Below, piece by piece: positions 24,666 to 34,039 of a stretch of 64,000 bases of DNA. Below the pieces are notes generated by a model that did no database searches, was not told where the DNA came from, and worked only from the letters and a program-made list of their open reading frames with translations. This DNA is from Christiangramia aestuarii (GTDB taxonomy: Bacteria; Bacteroidota; Bacteroidia; Flavobacteriales; Flavobacteriaceae), in NCBI RefSeq assembly GCF_009735585.1, contig NZ_VJVW01000002.1, forward strand, positions 1 through 64,000, written 5' to 3'. Position 1 is the first letter of the stretch, and each line of letters starts with the position of its first letter. The translations under genes and the position numbers were made by a program.

Positions 24666-26261
24666 ATGAAAAATTTCTTACTTGCCTTAGTCTGCGGAAT
24701 ATTACTGGCTATTTCCTGGCCAACCTATGGATTCCCGCTTTTTATATCCTTTGGATTTGTCCCGCTACTTATCGCTGAATTTCGGATAAGAAATTATGCT
24801 CGTAGCCGTGTAAAGCTCAAGGTATTTGGCCTGGCCTACCTCAGCTTCTTTATCTGGAATCTTATCACTACCTACTGGGTTTCCTATTCCACCCTTTTCG
24901 GAGGTGTATTTGCAGTGGTAGTGAATTCGCTGTTAATGGCCCTGGTGTTCCTGCTCTACCATATTGTTGCTAAACGAACAGGATTTAGTGCGGCATCGGC
25001 ATTCCTGGTAAGTATCTGGCTGGCATTCGAAAAACTTCATCTTAACTGGGAGTTCTCCTGGCCCTGGCTCAACTTGGGAAATGTCTTTTCGGAATATATC
25101 AGCTGGGTACAATGGTATGAATTTACCGGGACCTTTGGTGGAAGTCTTTGGATCTGGCTGGTCAATATAGCCATTTTTAAAGCGATACTGCAGTTCAGGG
25201 AATTCAGGGAAAAAGCCATTCTTTACCGTGCTGGTATTAAGATCTTACTTTTAATTGGTGTTCCCCTGGCCACTTCCCTTATAATGTATTACACCTATGA
25301 GGAAACCACCGAGAAGATAGATGTGGTCATCCTTCAGCCGAATATTAACCCCTATACCGAAAAATATAATACAACCGACAGCAGGATTGGTGCACTCCTA
25401 CTGGAGCTGAGCCAGAATTCGGTAACCGACTCTACCGATCTGGTTATCGCCCCGGAAACTGTCTTCGCCGGTGGAACCCAGCTACGAAATTTTTATAATT
25501 CAGAGGCCGTATTCTTCGGAAACCAAATTACAAGATTAAATAAAGACCTGGGTTTTCTTGGAGGCATAAGCATGTATGATCGGTTCAGTGATGCTGAAAA
25601 GGTAAGAGAGCAAACGAACAGGATAGGACCCAATGACTGGTATGATGATTATAATTCAGCATTCCTGGTGAAAAAGTCAGTTGACAGCATTCAGCTATAT
25701 CATAAATCGAAACTGGTAGTTGGTGTGGAGAATTTTCCTTATCAGAATGTGCTTAAACCTATACTCGGGGATGTGATGATCGACCTTGGAGGTACTGTCG
25801 CCATGAAAACGACCCAGGCAGACCGCGAAGTGTTATGGTTAAACGACAGTATAGGGACTGCTCCCATCATTTGTTATGAATCTGTTTATGGGGAGTATGT
25901 CACCGGTTACGTTAGGAATAAGGCAAGTTTCCTAAGTATCATCACCAACGATGCCTGGTGGGGAGATACTCAGGGCCACCAGCAGCATTTAAGCTACGCC
26001 AGGCTGAGAGCTGTTGAAACCAGGAGATATGTGGCCAGAAGTGCTAATACGGGTATTTCGGCCATTATAAACTCAAGGGGAGATATTGTAAAGAAACTTG
26101 GTTATGAAAAAAAAGGCACGATCAGCGGGAAAGTTGGCCTGAACGAGGGAAAAACCTTTTACGTAAAATATGGAGATTACCTGGCCCGGATAGCACAATT
26201 CCTGGCTTTGTTCATTTTCCTTTTTTCGGTGGTAAAGTTCAAACGAAAAAGACCATCCTAG
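24666..26261 (+). CDS. lnt: Apolipoprotein N-acyltransferase
   Basis: Integral membrane enzyme adding the third acyl chain to bacterial lipoproteins. Six or so N-terminal helices (1-210) are followed by a nitrilase-like periplasmic domain. The Glu-Lys-Cys triad is visible as E264 in IAPET, K347 in YHKSK and C403 in IICYESVYG. A last helix lies near 505-525. The length of 531 is normal. Confidence 0.93.
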   Translation: MKNFLLALVCGILLAISWPTYGFPLFISFGFVPLLIAEFRIRNYARSRVKLKVFGLAYLSFFIWNLITTYWVSYSTLFGGVFAVVVNSLLMALVFLLYHIVAKRTGFSAASAFLVSIWLAFEKLHLNWEFSWPWLNLGNVFSEYISWVQWYEFTGTFGGSLWIWLVNIAIFKAILQFREFREKAILYRAGIKILLLIGVPLATSLIMYYTYEETTEKIDVVILQPNINPYTEKYNTTDSRIGALLLELSQNSVTDSTDLVIAPETVFAGGTQLRNFYNSEAVFFGNQITRLNKDLGFLGGISMYDRFSDAEKVREQTNRIGPNDWYDDYNSAFLVKKSVDSIQLYHKSKLVVGVENFPYQNVLKPILGDVMIDLGGTVAMKTTQADREVLWLNDSIGTAPIICYESVYGEYVTGYVRNKASFLSIITNDAWWGDTQGHQQHLSYARLRAVETRRYVARSANTGISAIINSRGDIVKKLGYEKKGTISGKVGLNEGKTFYVKYGDYLARIAQFLALFIFLFSVVKFKRKRPS

Positions 26262-26296
26262 ATTTCATCATCCTGTCCTTAGAGTCGAAAATTAGT

Positions 26297-27691
26297 TTAC
26301 TGCCCACGGAAAAAGATCACTGTGCTCAACGTTTTCAATAAAATGCTCAGGTCCAGGAAGATCCCACGATGTTTGATATAGTAAAGGTCATACTGAAGTT
26401 TTTCGAGGCTGTCGTCGTAGCAGTCTCCGTAATTTGCCATCACCTGCGCCCATCCCGTAAGTCCAGGTTTAATAATATGCCTGGTATCATAAAAGGGAAT
26501 TAGCCGGGACAGATCCTTAACAAATACAGGCCTTTCTGGTCTGGGACCAATAAGACTCATTTCTCCCTTTAGAACATTATAGAACTGCGGAATTTCATCT
26601 ATCCTGGCTCTACGAAGGAATCTGCCAAATTTAGTGACCCTATAATCATCCTTTTGGGCGTATTGTGGACCGGAAGCCTCAGCATCCCTAGTCATGGTTC
26701 GTAGTTTTACGATATTAAAGATCTTTCCGTTCTTCCCTACCCGCTCCTGAAAGTAAAATAAAGGACCCTTATTTGCAATCAAATTACCGACAATTACCAG
26801 CGGTAAAAATAATAAACCAAGCAGCATTCCTATTATCGAAACTATGATATCGAAGAACCTCAAAACAAAAAGATAGAATTTGTTCTGGTTGCTTCTGCTA
26901 AAGGGGAAGTATTTATAAAAATCCTTGTCTACATGCTGCACAGGTATCCTGCGAGTGATTTCCTCGTAGACCTGGGTATAATCCCGGATTGGGAAACCTC
27001 TTTTCAGCAATTCGTTCAGCTGATTATAAAGAGACAACATAAGTCCCTTCTGATAGGCACTTGCCACCACGACCTCGCTAATATGATTCCTTTTTATGGC
27101 GTCCTGCAGGTCCTCTACTTCAAACCTCAAAAGATCTTCCCGTTCAAATTCGGTTTTGAATTTCTGATCTGTATTGATATACCCCACGATCACGTAATTA
27201 GGATCAGTCTTTTGCAGGGATTCAGCAATAAGCTTAATATCAAAGGAATCTCCTACCACAAGCACCCTTTTATAAAATCTTGGGGATGAAATAAGGCTTA
27301 TGTAAAGGGACCTCCAGACCAGTAAAGCTCCGGCAACAGAAAGAAAAAAGAACAGGATCTGAAGCCTGTTTTCCGGCAGACTCGGAGTAAAAACCGGGGT
27401 TAACATATAAAAAAGTACGGTAAGGCTTGTGGTAAGCAGGACATTCTTCAAAACACTGTCGAACCTGTCTGCTTTTTGCAGATCGTACAATTCAAAGATA
27501 TTCGCAAAGAGATTCAGATAGATAATAAAAACGATAGTCCAGATCCAGTTACTGGTGTCAATTCTGAAGTAATCGAATTCAAAGATGATCCCAACCAGGC
27601 TTAAAGTTAGAAGTACAGAAATAATGTCAAAAATGCGCAGAAGGACTTTTCGTTCTGAGATCTCGAAATGAAACAGCGGCTTTTGAGACAT
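26297..27691 (-). CDS. Polyprenyl-phosphate sugar-1-phosphate transferase
   Basis: WcaJ-like initiating enzyme that loads the first sugar phosphate on undecaprenyl phosphate. It has four to five N-terminal membrane helices, a middle nucleotide-binding-like domain (about 140-250, with VVGDSFD) and a C-terminal bacterial sugar transferase domain with KLRTM, RRARIDEIPQFYNVLKGEMS and IGPRPERP. The 464 residues match the family. It is the last gene of the minus-strand polysaccharide locus. The sugar (glucose or galactose) is not known. Confidence 0.92.
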   Translation of the reverse strand: MSQKPLFHFEISERKVLLRIFDIISVLLTLSLVGIIFEFDYFRIDTSNWIWTIVFIIYLNLFANIFELYDLQKADRFDSVLKNVLLTTSLTVLFYMLTPVFTPSLPENRLQILFFFLSVAGALLVWRSLYISLISSPRFYKRVLVVGDSFDIKLIAESLQKTDPNYVIVGYINTDQKFKTEFEREDLLRFEVEDLQDAIKRNHISEVVVASAYQKGLMLSLYNQLNELLKRGFPIRDYTQVYEEITRRIPVQHVDKDFYKYFPFSRSNQNKFYLFVLRFFDIIVSIIGMLLGLLFLPLVIVGNLIANKGPLFYFQERVGKNGKIFNIVKLRTMTRDAEASGPQYAQKDDYRVTKFGRFLRRARIDEIPQFYNVLKGEMSLIGPRPERPVFVKDLSRLIPFYDTRHIIKPGLTGWAQVMANYGDCYDDSLEKLQYDLYYIKHRGIFLDLSILLKTLSTVIFFRGQ

Positions 27692-27728
27692 TATAGGTTA
27701 GGTTTTCTCGCTGCTAAATATATAATTT

Positions 27729-28742
27729 TTAGCCTAGCAATTCTAACCATAGCGGCTTTACCTGCTCCCAGTCATAAGATTCAACCTTCTGCCTGGCATT
27801 CATACTTATGTTTTTTGCAAGTTCAGGGTTCTCAATCAGGGACTCTACAGCTTTTGCCATAGCAGCAGTGTCATGGGAATCAACCAGAAGTCCTGTTTTG
27901 CCGTCTTCAATAAGATAGGGTACTCCTCCTACATTTGTAGACACCACCGGAAGCCCCAGGGCCATTGCTTCTATAAGACTCACGGGTGTATTATCAACAG
28001 TGGTTGTATTGATAAAGATATCAAAGTTTTCAGATAGGTTTATCCAGTCCTGCTTACTCAATTTTCCGGTAAAACTTACCGGGAGTTTTTTTTCGGAAAC
28101 CATTTTTTTCAATTCAGACAGGCTGCCATCCTTATCGGGCCCTACCATGCAAAGCTCAATTTGGGGAAATTTCTGTTTCAATATTTGGACCAGTTCGATG
28201 GCCATATGTGGATTATACACTTTATCAAAGGCACGTACCCACAGAATTTTAGGTTTTAACCCATCCCTTTGTGTGAATTTGTAATCTGAAATTTCGATTG
28301 AATTGGGGATTATCTGCATGTTGGAAAAACCGAACTTTTCAAGCTTGATCCTTAAAAATTCAGAAGGAACCACATTGGCCCGGGCATTACGAAAAATATC
28401 CAGAATGGCCTTTGAGGACCTATTAAGCCTATCTTCCAGATTGCCCCCATGAAGAATAAAAACATAAGGAATGAATAATGCTTTACAGAGATATCCACAG
28501 GAAACCGCATACCAGAAATTGGTGGTACTATAGGTATCTATTAAGACCAGGTCTTTGGACTTTGCATTTTTAATTACGGCAAAAAGCATATGTAATAATC
28601 TGATGAGCTTAGGTTTAAACGAAGAGACCGTCTTAAAATAGATTGGAGAAGAATTCAAGGCTTTGGGTAAAGTATCGATGCTGGTTGGAGCAGCACCGTG
28701 CTTTTCCAGTTTATTTCCTATATATAAAATTCGCCTCATCAA
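27729..28742 (-). CDS. Glycosyltransferase family 4-like (paralogue of the upstream gene)
   Basis: Cytoplasmic GT-B glycosyltransferase of 337 residues. The donor-binding half has ILWVRAFDKVYNPHMAI, CMVGPDKDGSL, FTGKLSK and the motif IEAMALGLPVVSTNVGG (257-273). It shares N-terminus, length and most motifs with the next gene upstream, so the pair comes from a tandem duplication. The genes overlap by 4 nt. Acceptor and donor unknown. Confidence 0.87.
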   Translation of the reverse strand: MMRRILYIGNKLEKHGAAPTSIDTLPKALNSSPIYFKTVSSFKPKLIRLLHMLFAVIKNAKSKDLVLIDTYSTTNFWYAVSCGYLCKALFIPYVFILHGGNLEDRLNRSSKAILDIFRNARANVVPSEFLRIKLEKFGFSNMQIIPNSIEISDYKFTQRDGLKPKILWVRAFDKVYNPHMAIELVQILKQKFPQIELCMVGPDKDGSLSELKKMVSEKKLPVSFTGKLSKQDWINLSENFDIFINTTTVDNTPVSLIEAMALGLPVVSTNVGGVPYLIEDGKTGLLVDSHDTAAMAKAVESLIENPELAKNISMNARQKVESYDWEQVKPLWLELLG

Positions 28743-29752
28743 TTAAGTACGCTGTTCCATTCATCCTTCACCAACTCCCAATCGAATTTTTCAACTTTCT
28801 CACGGGCATTTTTACAGATCATCTGCGCTGTACCGGGGTTTTGGATCATTCTTATAATTTCATTCGCCATCTTCTCGTCTGCCTTCTCAGGAACAAGTAA
28901 TCCATCTTTCCCATTATTGATCAGCATCGGCATGCCTCCAACATTGGTACTTACGATCAGCAAGCCCAGGCTCATGGCTTCGATAACGCTTATGGGTGTA
29001 TTATCGACAGAGGTGGTATTGATAAAAAAATCATAATTCCTGGAAAGCTCTGCCCAGTGCTTTTTTCTAAGTTTTCCCGTAAAACGAACCTCCAGATCCA
29101 TTTTTTTCGCCAGTCTTTTACAGACTGCCAATGTTCCATCTTTTTCGGGCCCCACCATACATAAACTGGCTTCAGGGTATGATTGCTTCAATGTTTGAAG
29201 AACCCTTAAGGCCATTACCGGATTATATCTTTTTTGGAAACGCCTTACCCAAAGCAATTTTGGCCTAAAATTATGCCTCTGTTCAAAAGGGTAATTTTTT
29301 GATTTTATCGCATTGGGAATAATTTTGGTATTCTCAAAACCATAAGATTGGAACACATCATAAAGAAATCTGGAAGGTGCTATATTTACTTTAGAATTGC
29401 CGAATAAGCTTTGACTTAGCTTTTTTGAGTTTTCCAGCCGCTCAGGTAAATTTCCCCCATGTAAAATAGGTATATAAGGCAAATCGAACAGGCTGCAGGC
29501 CTTTCCCACCAGGTAGGCATAATAGAAATTCATGGCTCCATAAGTATCGATAAGAACTAGATCAGTTGTATCCCTATACCTGGCTATCAATCCCAGCATT
29601 TCGGCCAGACGTAACGCCTTATTGCTTCTAGTAGATGCCGTTTTAACCGGATAACCTTCCTTTCTTAGCATTTTACTAAAAAAGGAGATATAGGTTACGG
29701 TAAAACTATCTACCTGCAAGTCGTTTCCTATGTACAGGATTCTTTTTTTCAT
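28739..29752 (-). CDS. Glycosyltransferase family 4-like
   Basis: 337-residue GT-B enzyme starting MKKRILYIGND. It shows LVLIDTYGAMNFYYA, ILHGGNLPERL, LWVRRFQKRYNPVMAL and IEAMSLGLLIVSTNVGG. These are the same landmarks as in its downstream paralogue, with drift elsewhere. The start lies inside the 3' end of the ligase-like gene, a 47-nt overlap; the match to the paralogue N-terminus supports this start. Confidence 0.87.
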   Translation of the reverse strand: MKKRILYIGNDLQVDSFTVTYISFFSKMLRKEGYPVKTASTRSNKALRLAEMLGLIARYRDTTDLVLIDTYGAMNFYYAYLVGKACSLFDLPYIPILHGGNLPERLENSKKLSQSLFGNSKVNIAPSRFLYDVFQSYGFENTKIIPNAIKSKNYPFEQRHNFRPKLLWVRRFQKRYNPVMALRVLQTLKQSYPEASLCMVGPEKDGTLAVCKRLAKKMDLEVRFTGKLRKKHWAELSRNYDFFINTTSVDNTPISVIEAMSLGLLIVSTNVGGMPMLINNGKDGLLVPEKADEKMANEIIRMIQNPGTAQMICKNAREKVEKFDWELVKDEWNSVLN

Positions 29753-31085
29753 CTACTATATATAATAAGGCTAATCCATAAATAAAGGCAGGTAGTGCAA
29801 TACGCATTGCGGAATGATTAATGGTCATAAACCAAAATGCAACAAAGGCGAGAAAATAAAAGTTATTTTGAAATTTAAACCAAAAGACCACCGGTACAAA
29901 TATAAGTATCGCAAGTGCAAAAACGCCTAATATTCCATGTTCAGATAATAAACGACTAATCTCATTATGAGTATTTATTTCTATACCCATGTTTTCTTCC
30001 CTATATTCTCTTCCTTTTCCAACACCAATTCCTGTAATAGGATTTTTATAGAAGGCTGTCAACTCAGTTTCAATTAGCTCAACTCTTCCAGTAGAAATAT
30101 CTTCTTTTAGTTTACCAGCGGCATCCCGATTCGTATACCTATTTCCTATCAACCCCCCAGTTTCTAAGGAAGAAATGAACCATACTAAAGCGAAAATAAC
30201 TGCCATTCCTATGATTCTTAGATTAGTCCCTTCAATTCTTTTTGCATCTTGTTTATAATAGAAGAAAATCAAAAAGCTAATGACACAGATAATTGCAGTT
30301 AGAACCCCTCCTCGTGAGAAGGTAATTACTGCTCTGTATCCCATTAAAATTAATAATATTATATCAACTAGATTAATCAACTTATGCCGAATGGTAAAAA
30401 GCCTGGTGCAGATAAGAAAACAGCCTAATCCAAATACTGTAGATATCTGATTTGGGCCAAATCCAGCAGTAGCAGCATAATTCCCAGAAAGGCTTATTCT
30501 AACAGAGTCCATACTGGGAGTGTAAAAATATAAATACGTCATTTGGGCAACTAAAGGCATAAGTAACATGAGTAAAACCCTTTGAAAATCCTCTTTCTTT
30601 ATCTTTTTATAATAACAATACAATGCTGAAATTCCCAGGCAAACAGGACCGGTAATATTAAAGGCTACTAATTTTCTAAAATCTGCATCATAACTTAGGG
30701 TCATAGAGGCCACTACAACTCCGGGAAATAAGATCAAAAGATAGATCCAATAGGGAACTGTCTTGGAACTGGCCCCTTTGAAAAATAAACCAATTAATAG
30801 AAAAAGTATGACAGCATACTTTCCTGTCTCATAAAATATCACTGCGCTGGTTTGCCTGAAAAAAACCTCTCCCCCTGCTATATATGCGGCTGCCATTAAG
30901 GCTTCATTCCCCTTATTTTTTCTGTCAAGAATAACGAAAAGGAAAGATGCCATTATGCCTAATAGGATTAGCTTGGATAGTGAAGGCAGCAAATAAATAA
31001 GAAAGCCATAACCAAAATGAATTAGTAACATTTTGATATAAAATTGGTTATTTATTTTATCGCCTCTTAACATATCTCCCTGCAA
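29706..31085 (-). CDS. O-antigen ligase/polymerase-like membrane protein
   Basis: About 11-12 hydrophobic segments over 459 residues. A Wzy_C-type periplasmic loop has NPITGIGVGKGREY and NTHNEISRLLSEHGILG, whose His and Arg are hallmarks of the WaaL/Wzy ligase-polymerase superfamily. In a locus with a Wzt-type ATPase a ligase (WaaL) role is more likely than a Wzy polymerase, but sequence alone cannot separate them. An alternative start is Met-5 (31073). Overlaps both neighbours. Confidence 0.82.
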   Translation of the reverse strand: MQGDMLRGDKINNQFYIKMLLIHFGYGFLIYLLPSLSKLILLGIMASFLFVILDRKNKGNEALMAAAYIAGGEVFFRQTSAVIFYETGKYAVILFLLIGLFFKGASSKTVPYWIYLLILFPGVVVASMTLSYDADFRKLVAFNITGPVCLGISALYCYYKKIKKEDFQRVLLMLLMPLVAQMTYLYFYTPSMDSVRISLSGNYAATAGFGPNQISTVFGLGCFLICTRLFTIRHKLINLVDIILLILMGYRAVITFSRGGVLTAIICVISFLIFFYYKQDAKRIEGTNLRIIGMAVIFALVWFISSLETGGLIGNRYTNRDAAGKLKEDISTGRVELIETELTAFYKNPITGIGVGKGREYREENMGIEINTHNEISRLLSEHGILGVFALAILIFVPVVFWFKFQNNFYFLAFVAFWFMTINHSAMRIALPAFIYGLALLYIVDEKKNPVHRKRLAGR

Positions 31086-32131
31086 AAAGATAAATACTTT
31101 GGAATCACAAACTCTTCCGAATATAATTGTTTTATTCTTGCTTGAAGGTTTTCAGAATCATCCTTTAATTTTATTGGATTTTGAATATAATCATTAATTG
31201 CTTTAGCTATTTCAACAGGGTTACTGGGATTAGTCAATATTCCGTAATCTCCAATAACATTTCTACATTCTCCTACATCTGTGCTAACTACTGCCAATCT
31301 AGCCATCCCATATTCAAGTAAAGCTAAAGGTAAACCTTCTGAAAATGAAGACAATATCCCTATATCGGCATGACATAGATAGGAAAAGATTTCTTTCTGC
31401 TCACCATACCAATAGACTGATGACATAGTCTTAATTGAACTTTTAATATCCTCTGAATATTGATCATTGTATTCTTTACCAAATAAATGCAGAGATATGC
31501 TATTACCTTCATTGGTTAAGATCTGAAAAGCCTCTAAAAGTGTTCGATGGTCTTTTTGTGCTCTCAAATTCGCAACGGATATGAGTTTAATTTCTGAATT
31601 CCCTTTGAGTTTGACAGGCATCTCATTGGATTCCTCCCTGATCTTTATAAAATTATTCAGGAAAATCACATTTTTAAATCTTAGCTTGTTTATCGCCCAG
31701 TCTCTTAATTTTTTATTTACCGAAATAATTCCGTCAAACTTAGTGGAGAAAAATTTCAGGAACCTGGTTTCCCTATTCTCCAAAAACTCGCTGTTTCCGT
31801 AATGATCATGCCAGATCAATTTGAATTTCGATCCAGAAATTTTACATAATACAGCAAAAAACCAAGAGGTCCCGTGGGCATGAAGAACATCTATTTTATT
31901 TTCCCTAATTATAATTCGTAATTTATTCAGTGCCAATAGGTCTAAGGTATTTTTCTTTCCTAGAAAATGAAACACCACTCCTTCCTGGATCTCATCTACC
32001 AGAATACCTTTATCCCTAGTTGCACAAATATGGGATTGCACTCCATATTGCAATAAGGAATTTGCATAATTCAAGGCAACTCGTTCAGCTCCTCCGGGAT
32101 GCAAGGTATCTATAAGTTGAAGTATATTCAT
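31067..32131 (-). CDS. Glycosyltransferase family 4
   Basis: GT-B enzyme (354 residues). The acceptor half starts with LIDTLHPGGAERVALNYANSL, and the donor half has VANLRAQKDHRTLLEA, ISLHLFGKE and SSFSEGLPLALLEYGMARLA with the E-x7-E-like pattern. It overlaps the previous gene by 4 nt and the ligase gene by 19 nt, implying translational coupling. Sugar specificity unknown. Confidence 0.9.
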   Translation of the reverse strand: MNILQLIDTLHPGGAERVALNYANSLLQYGVQSHICATRDKGILVDEIQEGVVFHFLGKKNTLDLLALNKLRIIIRENKIDVLHAHGTSWFFAVLCKISGSKFKLIWHDHYGNSEFLENRETRFLKFFSTKFDGIISVNKKLRDWAINKLRFKNVIFLNNFIKIREESNEMPVKLKGNSEIKLISVANLRAQKDHRTLLEAFQILTNEGNSISLHLFGKEYNDQYSEDIKSSIKTMSSVYWYGEQKEIFSYLCHADIGILSSFSEGLPLALLEYGMARLAVVSTDVGECRNVIGDYGILTNPSNPVEIAKAINDYIQNPIKLKDDSENLQARIKQLYSEEFVIPKYLSFCREIC

Positions 32132-33237
32132 AAAAGCTTTTCAATTTCCCGATCAAATCCTTCCAGGGTATAACTTTGAGACCAGCTTTTCGATTTTTCA
32201 GACATAGATTGAAGTAATTCTGGCTTTTTTAACATACCTATAATTCTTCCTACAGCAGATTCGATATCCGGCTCAATTAATATTCCTCGTTCACCATAAT
32301 CAAGCATCCAAGGTGTACAGGAAACTCCAGTGGTGATAGGGACACATCCAAAATACATGGCTTCTGCTATAGCTTTAGGCCAGCCTTCACTTTTAGAGGG
32401 CAAAATTGAGAAATGGGCAGACAAATAAGCCTTTTTAATTGTTTCCTGAGGTTGGTTGCCCTGCATTGTAACTATATCTTCCAGTTTATTTACATCAATA
32501 TACTCCTCAAGAGAAACTTTCAAAATACCGTTACCATACATTTCCAATTCCACATCAAATCCTTTATTCTTTAAAGCCTTTATTAAATCCAAGGTGAAAA
32601 AAGGACGTTTCCCATCAACCAGTGAACCAACAAATACGAATTTAAAAGGTGGTCGAAATTCCTTTTGGATTTCTATTTTTTCATCTTCCGAGTAAGAAGC
32701 CGTAAAAAATGGTATAACATTACTACTTTGATTTTCCCATTCTCCATATGCAAGGACACGTGCATTGCGTGTTAAAAATGTGTTTGAAACAAGCCATTTC
32801 TGAAACTGGTAACTTCTCGGCTGTTCACTTTCCGGTGCCCAGTTCCCGGCATATTTGATAGTTTTCGGTTTAGATGGAAAAAAAATCTGGATCAAACATG
32901 CCATAAGTCCAATATTTCCGGGACACCTTATATGAATATGATCAGCTTTCTTCATTTCCAAGAATATTTCGCGGATAACCTTGAACGAATTGAGAACGCT
33001 CTTAGAAAATAATTTTTTATTCTTAAAATGTAGCCCAGGGATAGGTTTAAACCTTAAATTATCATGGGTGTAGGCTGAATCGATCGAGGCTGGATCTTTC
33101 TTAGAAACCGGACCTAAAACACATATTTCATCAAAATGAGAAATCCAGAGATTCATTTCTTTTACATAAGGAGCATAAGAATACAGTCTCCCCCGAAAAC
33201 ATTTATGCTCAGCATGGGTAAATATTGAAAATCTCAT
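32128..33237 (-). CDS. Glycosyltransferase (GT-B, GT4-like)
   Basis: 369 residues. The C-terminal half contains FVFVGSLVDGKRPFFTLDLI, MYGNGI, MQGNQPQE and ILPSKSEGWPKAIAEAMYFG, the donor-binding signature. The N-terminal half is divergent, opening MRFSIFTHAEHKCFRGRLYS. Starts 1 nt after the methyltransferase stop region. No specificity can be given. Confidence 0.86.
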   Translation of the reverse strand: MRFSIFTHAEHKCFRGRLYSYAPYVKEMNLWISHFDEICVLGPVSKKDPASIDSAYTHDNLRFKPIPGLHFKNKKLFSKSVLNSFKVIREIFLEMKKADHIHIRCPGNIGLMACLIQIFFPSKPKTIKYAGNWAPESEQPRSYQFQKWLVSNTFLTRNARVLAYGEWENQSSNVIPFFTASYSEDEKIEIQKEFRPPFKFVFVGSLVDGKRPFFTLDLIKALKNKGFDVELEMYGNGILKVSLEEYIDVNKLEDIVTMQGNQPQETIKKAYLSAHFSILPSKSEGWPKAIAEAMYFGCVPITTGVSCTPWMLDYGERGILIEPDIESAVGRIIGMLKKPELLQSMSEKSKSWSQSYTLEGFDREIEKLL

Positions 33238-33238
33238 G

Positions 33239-34039
33239 CTATTGAATTTTTTTCTGCATTAACATGGTTAGGTGCATGCAACTATATAGATGAGCTTCAG
33301 AATGTCTGGACCTTTCCCAGTCGTGATTATGCCATTTTCTCCCGATTTCATTTTTCCTTTCCTCTGAAATTGGTAAAAAATTCAATAAAAAAATCCATTT
33401 AGATTTTCCGAAAACCGCTCTGCGATCTAAAATCTCGAATTCTTTATCATACTTATTGAATACCCGTTTGGTAAATGGCCATTCCCATTCCCTATCAGAT
33501 TGAAATGGTCTGTATAAGGTACGGGCTAACTTTATTGGCAAACTTGTTTCAAGGGGATCATAACTTACGATTTTACCACCTGGCTTTAATTTCTCCTTTA
33601 ATTTTAAAATTAATTCATCAGTATCCTTGAAATGGTGCAGGACACCATAAGCATATATTAGATCAAATTCCTTTTCTTTAAAGTCTTCAGAAAGAAAGTC
33701 TATAGCTTTTGCTTCGGCATTAGGTAATTTTGAAATTCGATTTTTTAGATTTTCAATGGCCGGTGCGCTAAGATCTATTCCTAGGTAGGAGCTAGAATGT
33801 TCTGCCAGGTAATAAGACAATGAGTTTCCTGCATAACACCCAAGATCTAAAACTTTTGAATTTGAAAGGTCTCCAAACCACTTTTTATGCAATTCATAAA
33901 TCTGAGCTTCTGCCCCAATATTTTTTCTGATATTTCTGAAAAGACCATTTCTAACTGAGTACCAAATTTTGGTAGCCCTGTTCTTTTTGAAGTTCCTATA
34001 AAACTCCGCCTGCCTTTCGTTAACTGATTTCTTTGTCAA
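33239..34039 (-). CDS. SAM-dependent methyltransferase
   Basis: Class I methyltransferase of 266 residues. Motif I is VLDLGCYAGNSLSYYL, the acidic strand-2 residue follows in GIDLS, and DLIYAYGVLHHF and LKPGGKIVSYDPLE complete the fold. Within a glycan locus it probably methylates a sugar hydroxyl or caps a chain. The 4-nt overlap with the upstream GT2 gene suggests coupling. Confidence 0.87.
   Translation of the reverse strand: MTKKSVNERQAEFYRNFKKNRATKIWYSVRNGLFRNIRKNIGAEAQIYELHKKWFGDLSNSKVLDLGCYAGNSLSYYLAEHSSSYLGIDLSAPAIENLKNRISKLPNAEAKAIDFLSEDFKEKEFDLIYAYGVLHHFKDTDELILKLKEKLKPGGKIVSYDPLETSLPIKLARTLYRPFQSDREWEWPFTKRVFNKYDKEFEILDRRAVFGKSKWIFLLNFLPISEERKNEIGRKWHNHDWERSRHSEAHLYSCMHLTMLMQKKIQ

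Noticed and set aside
29706-31085. Wzx flippase
   Set aside because: Helix pattern and the loop with NTHNEISRLLSEHG point to the ligase/polymerase superfamily; no flippase-like gene is visible in the window.
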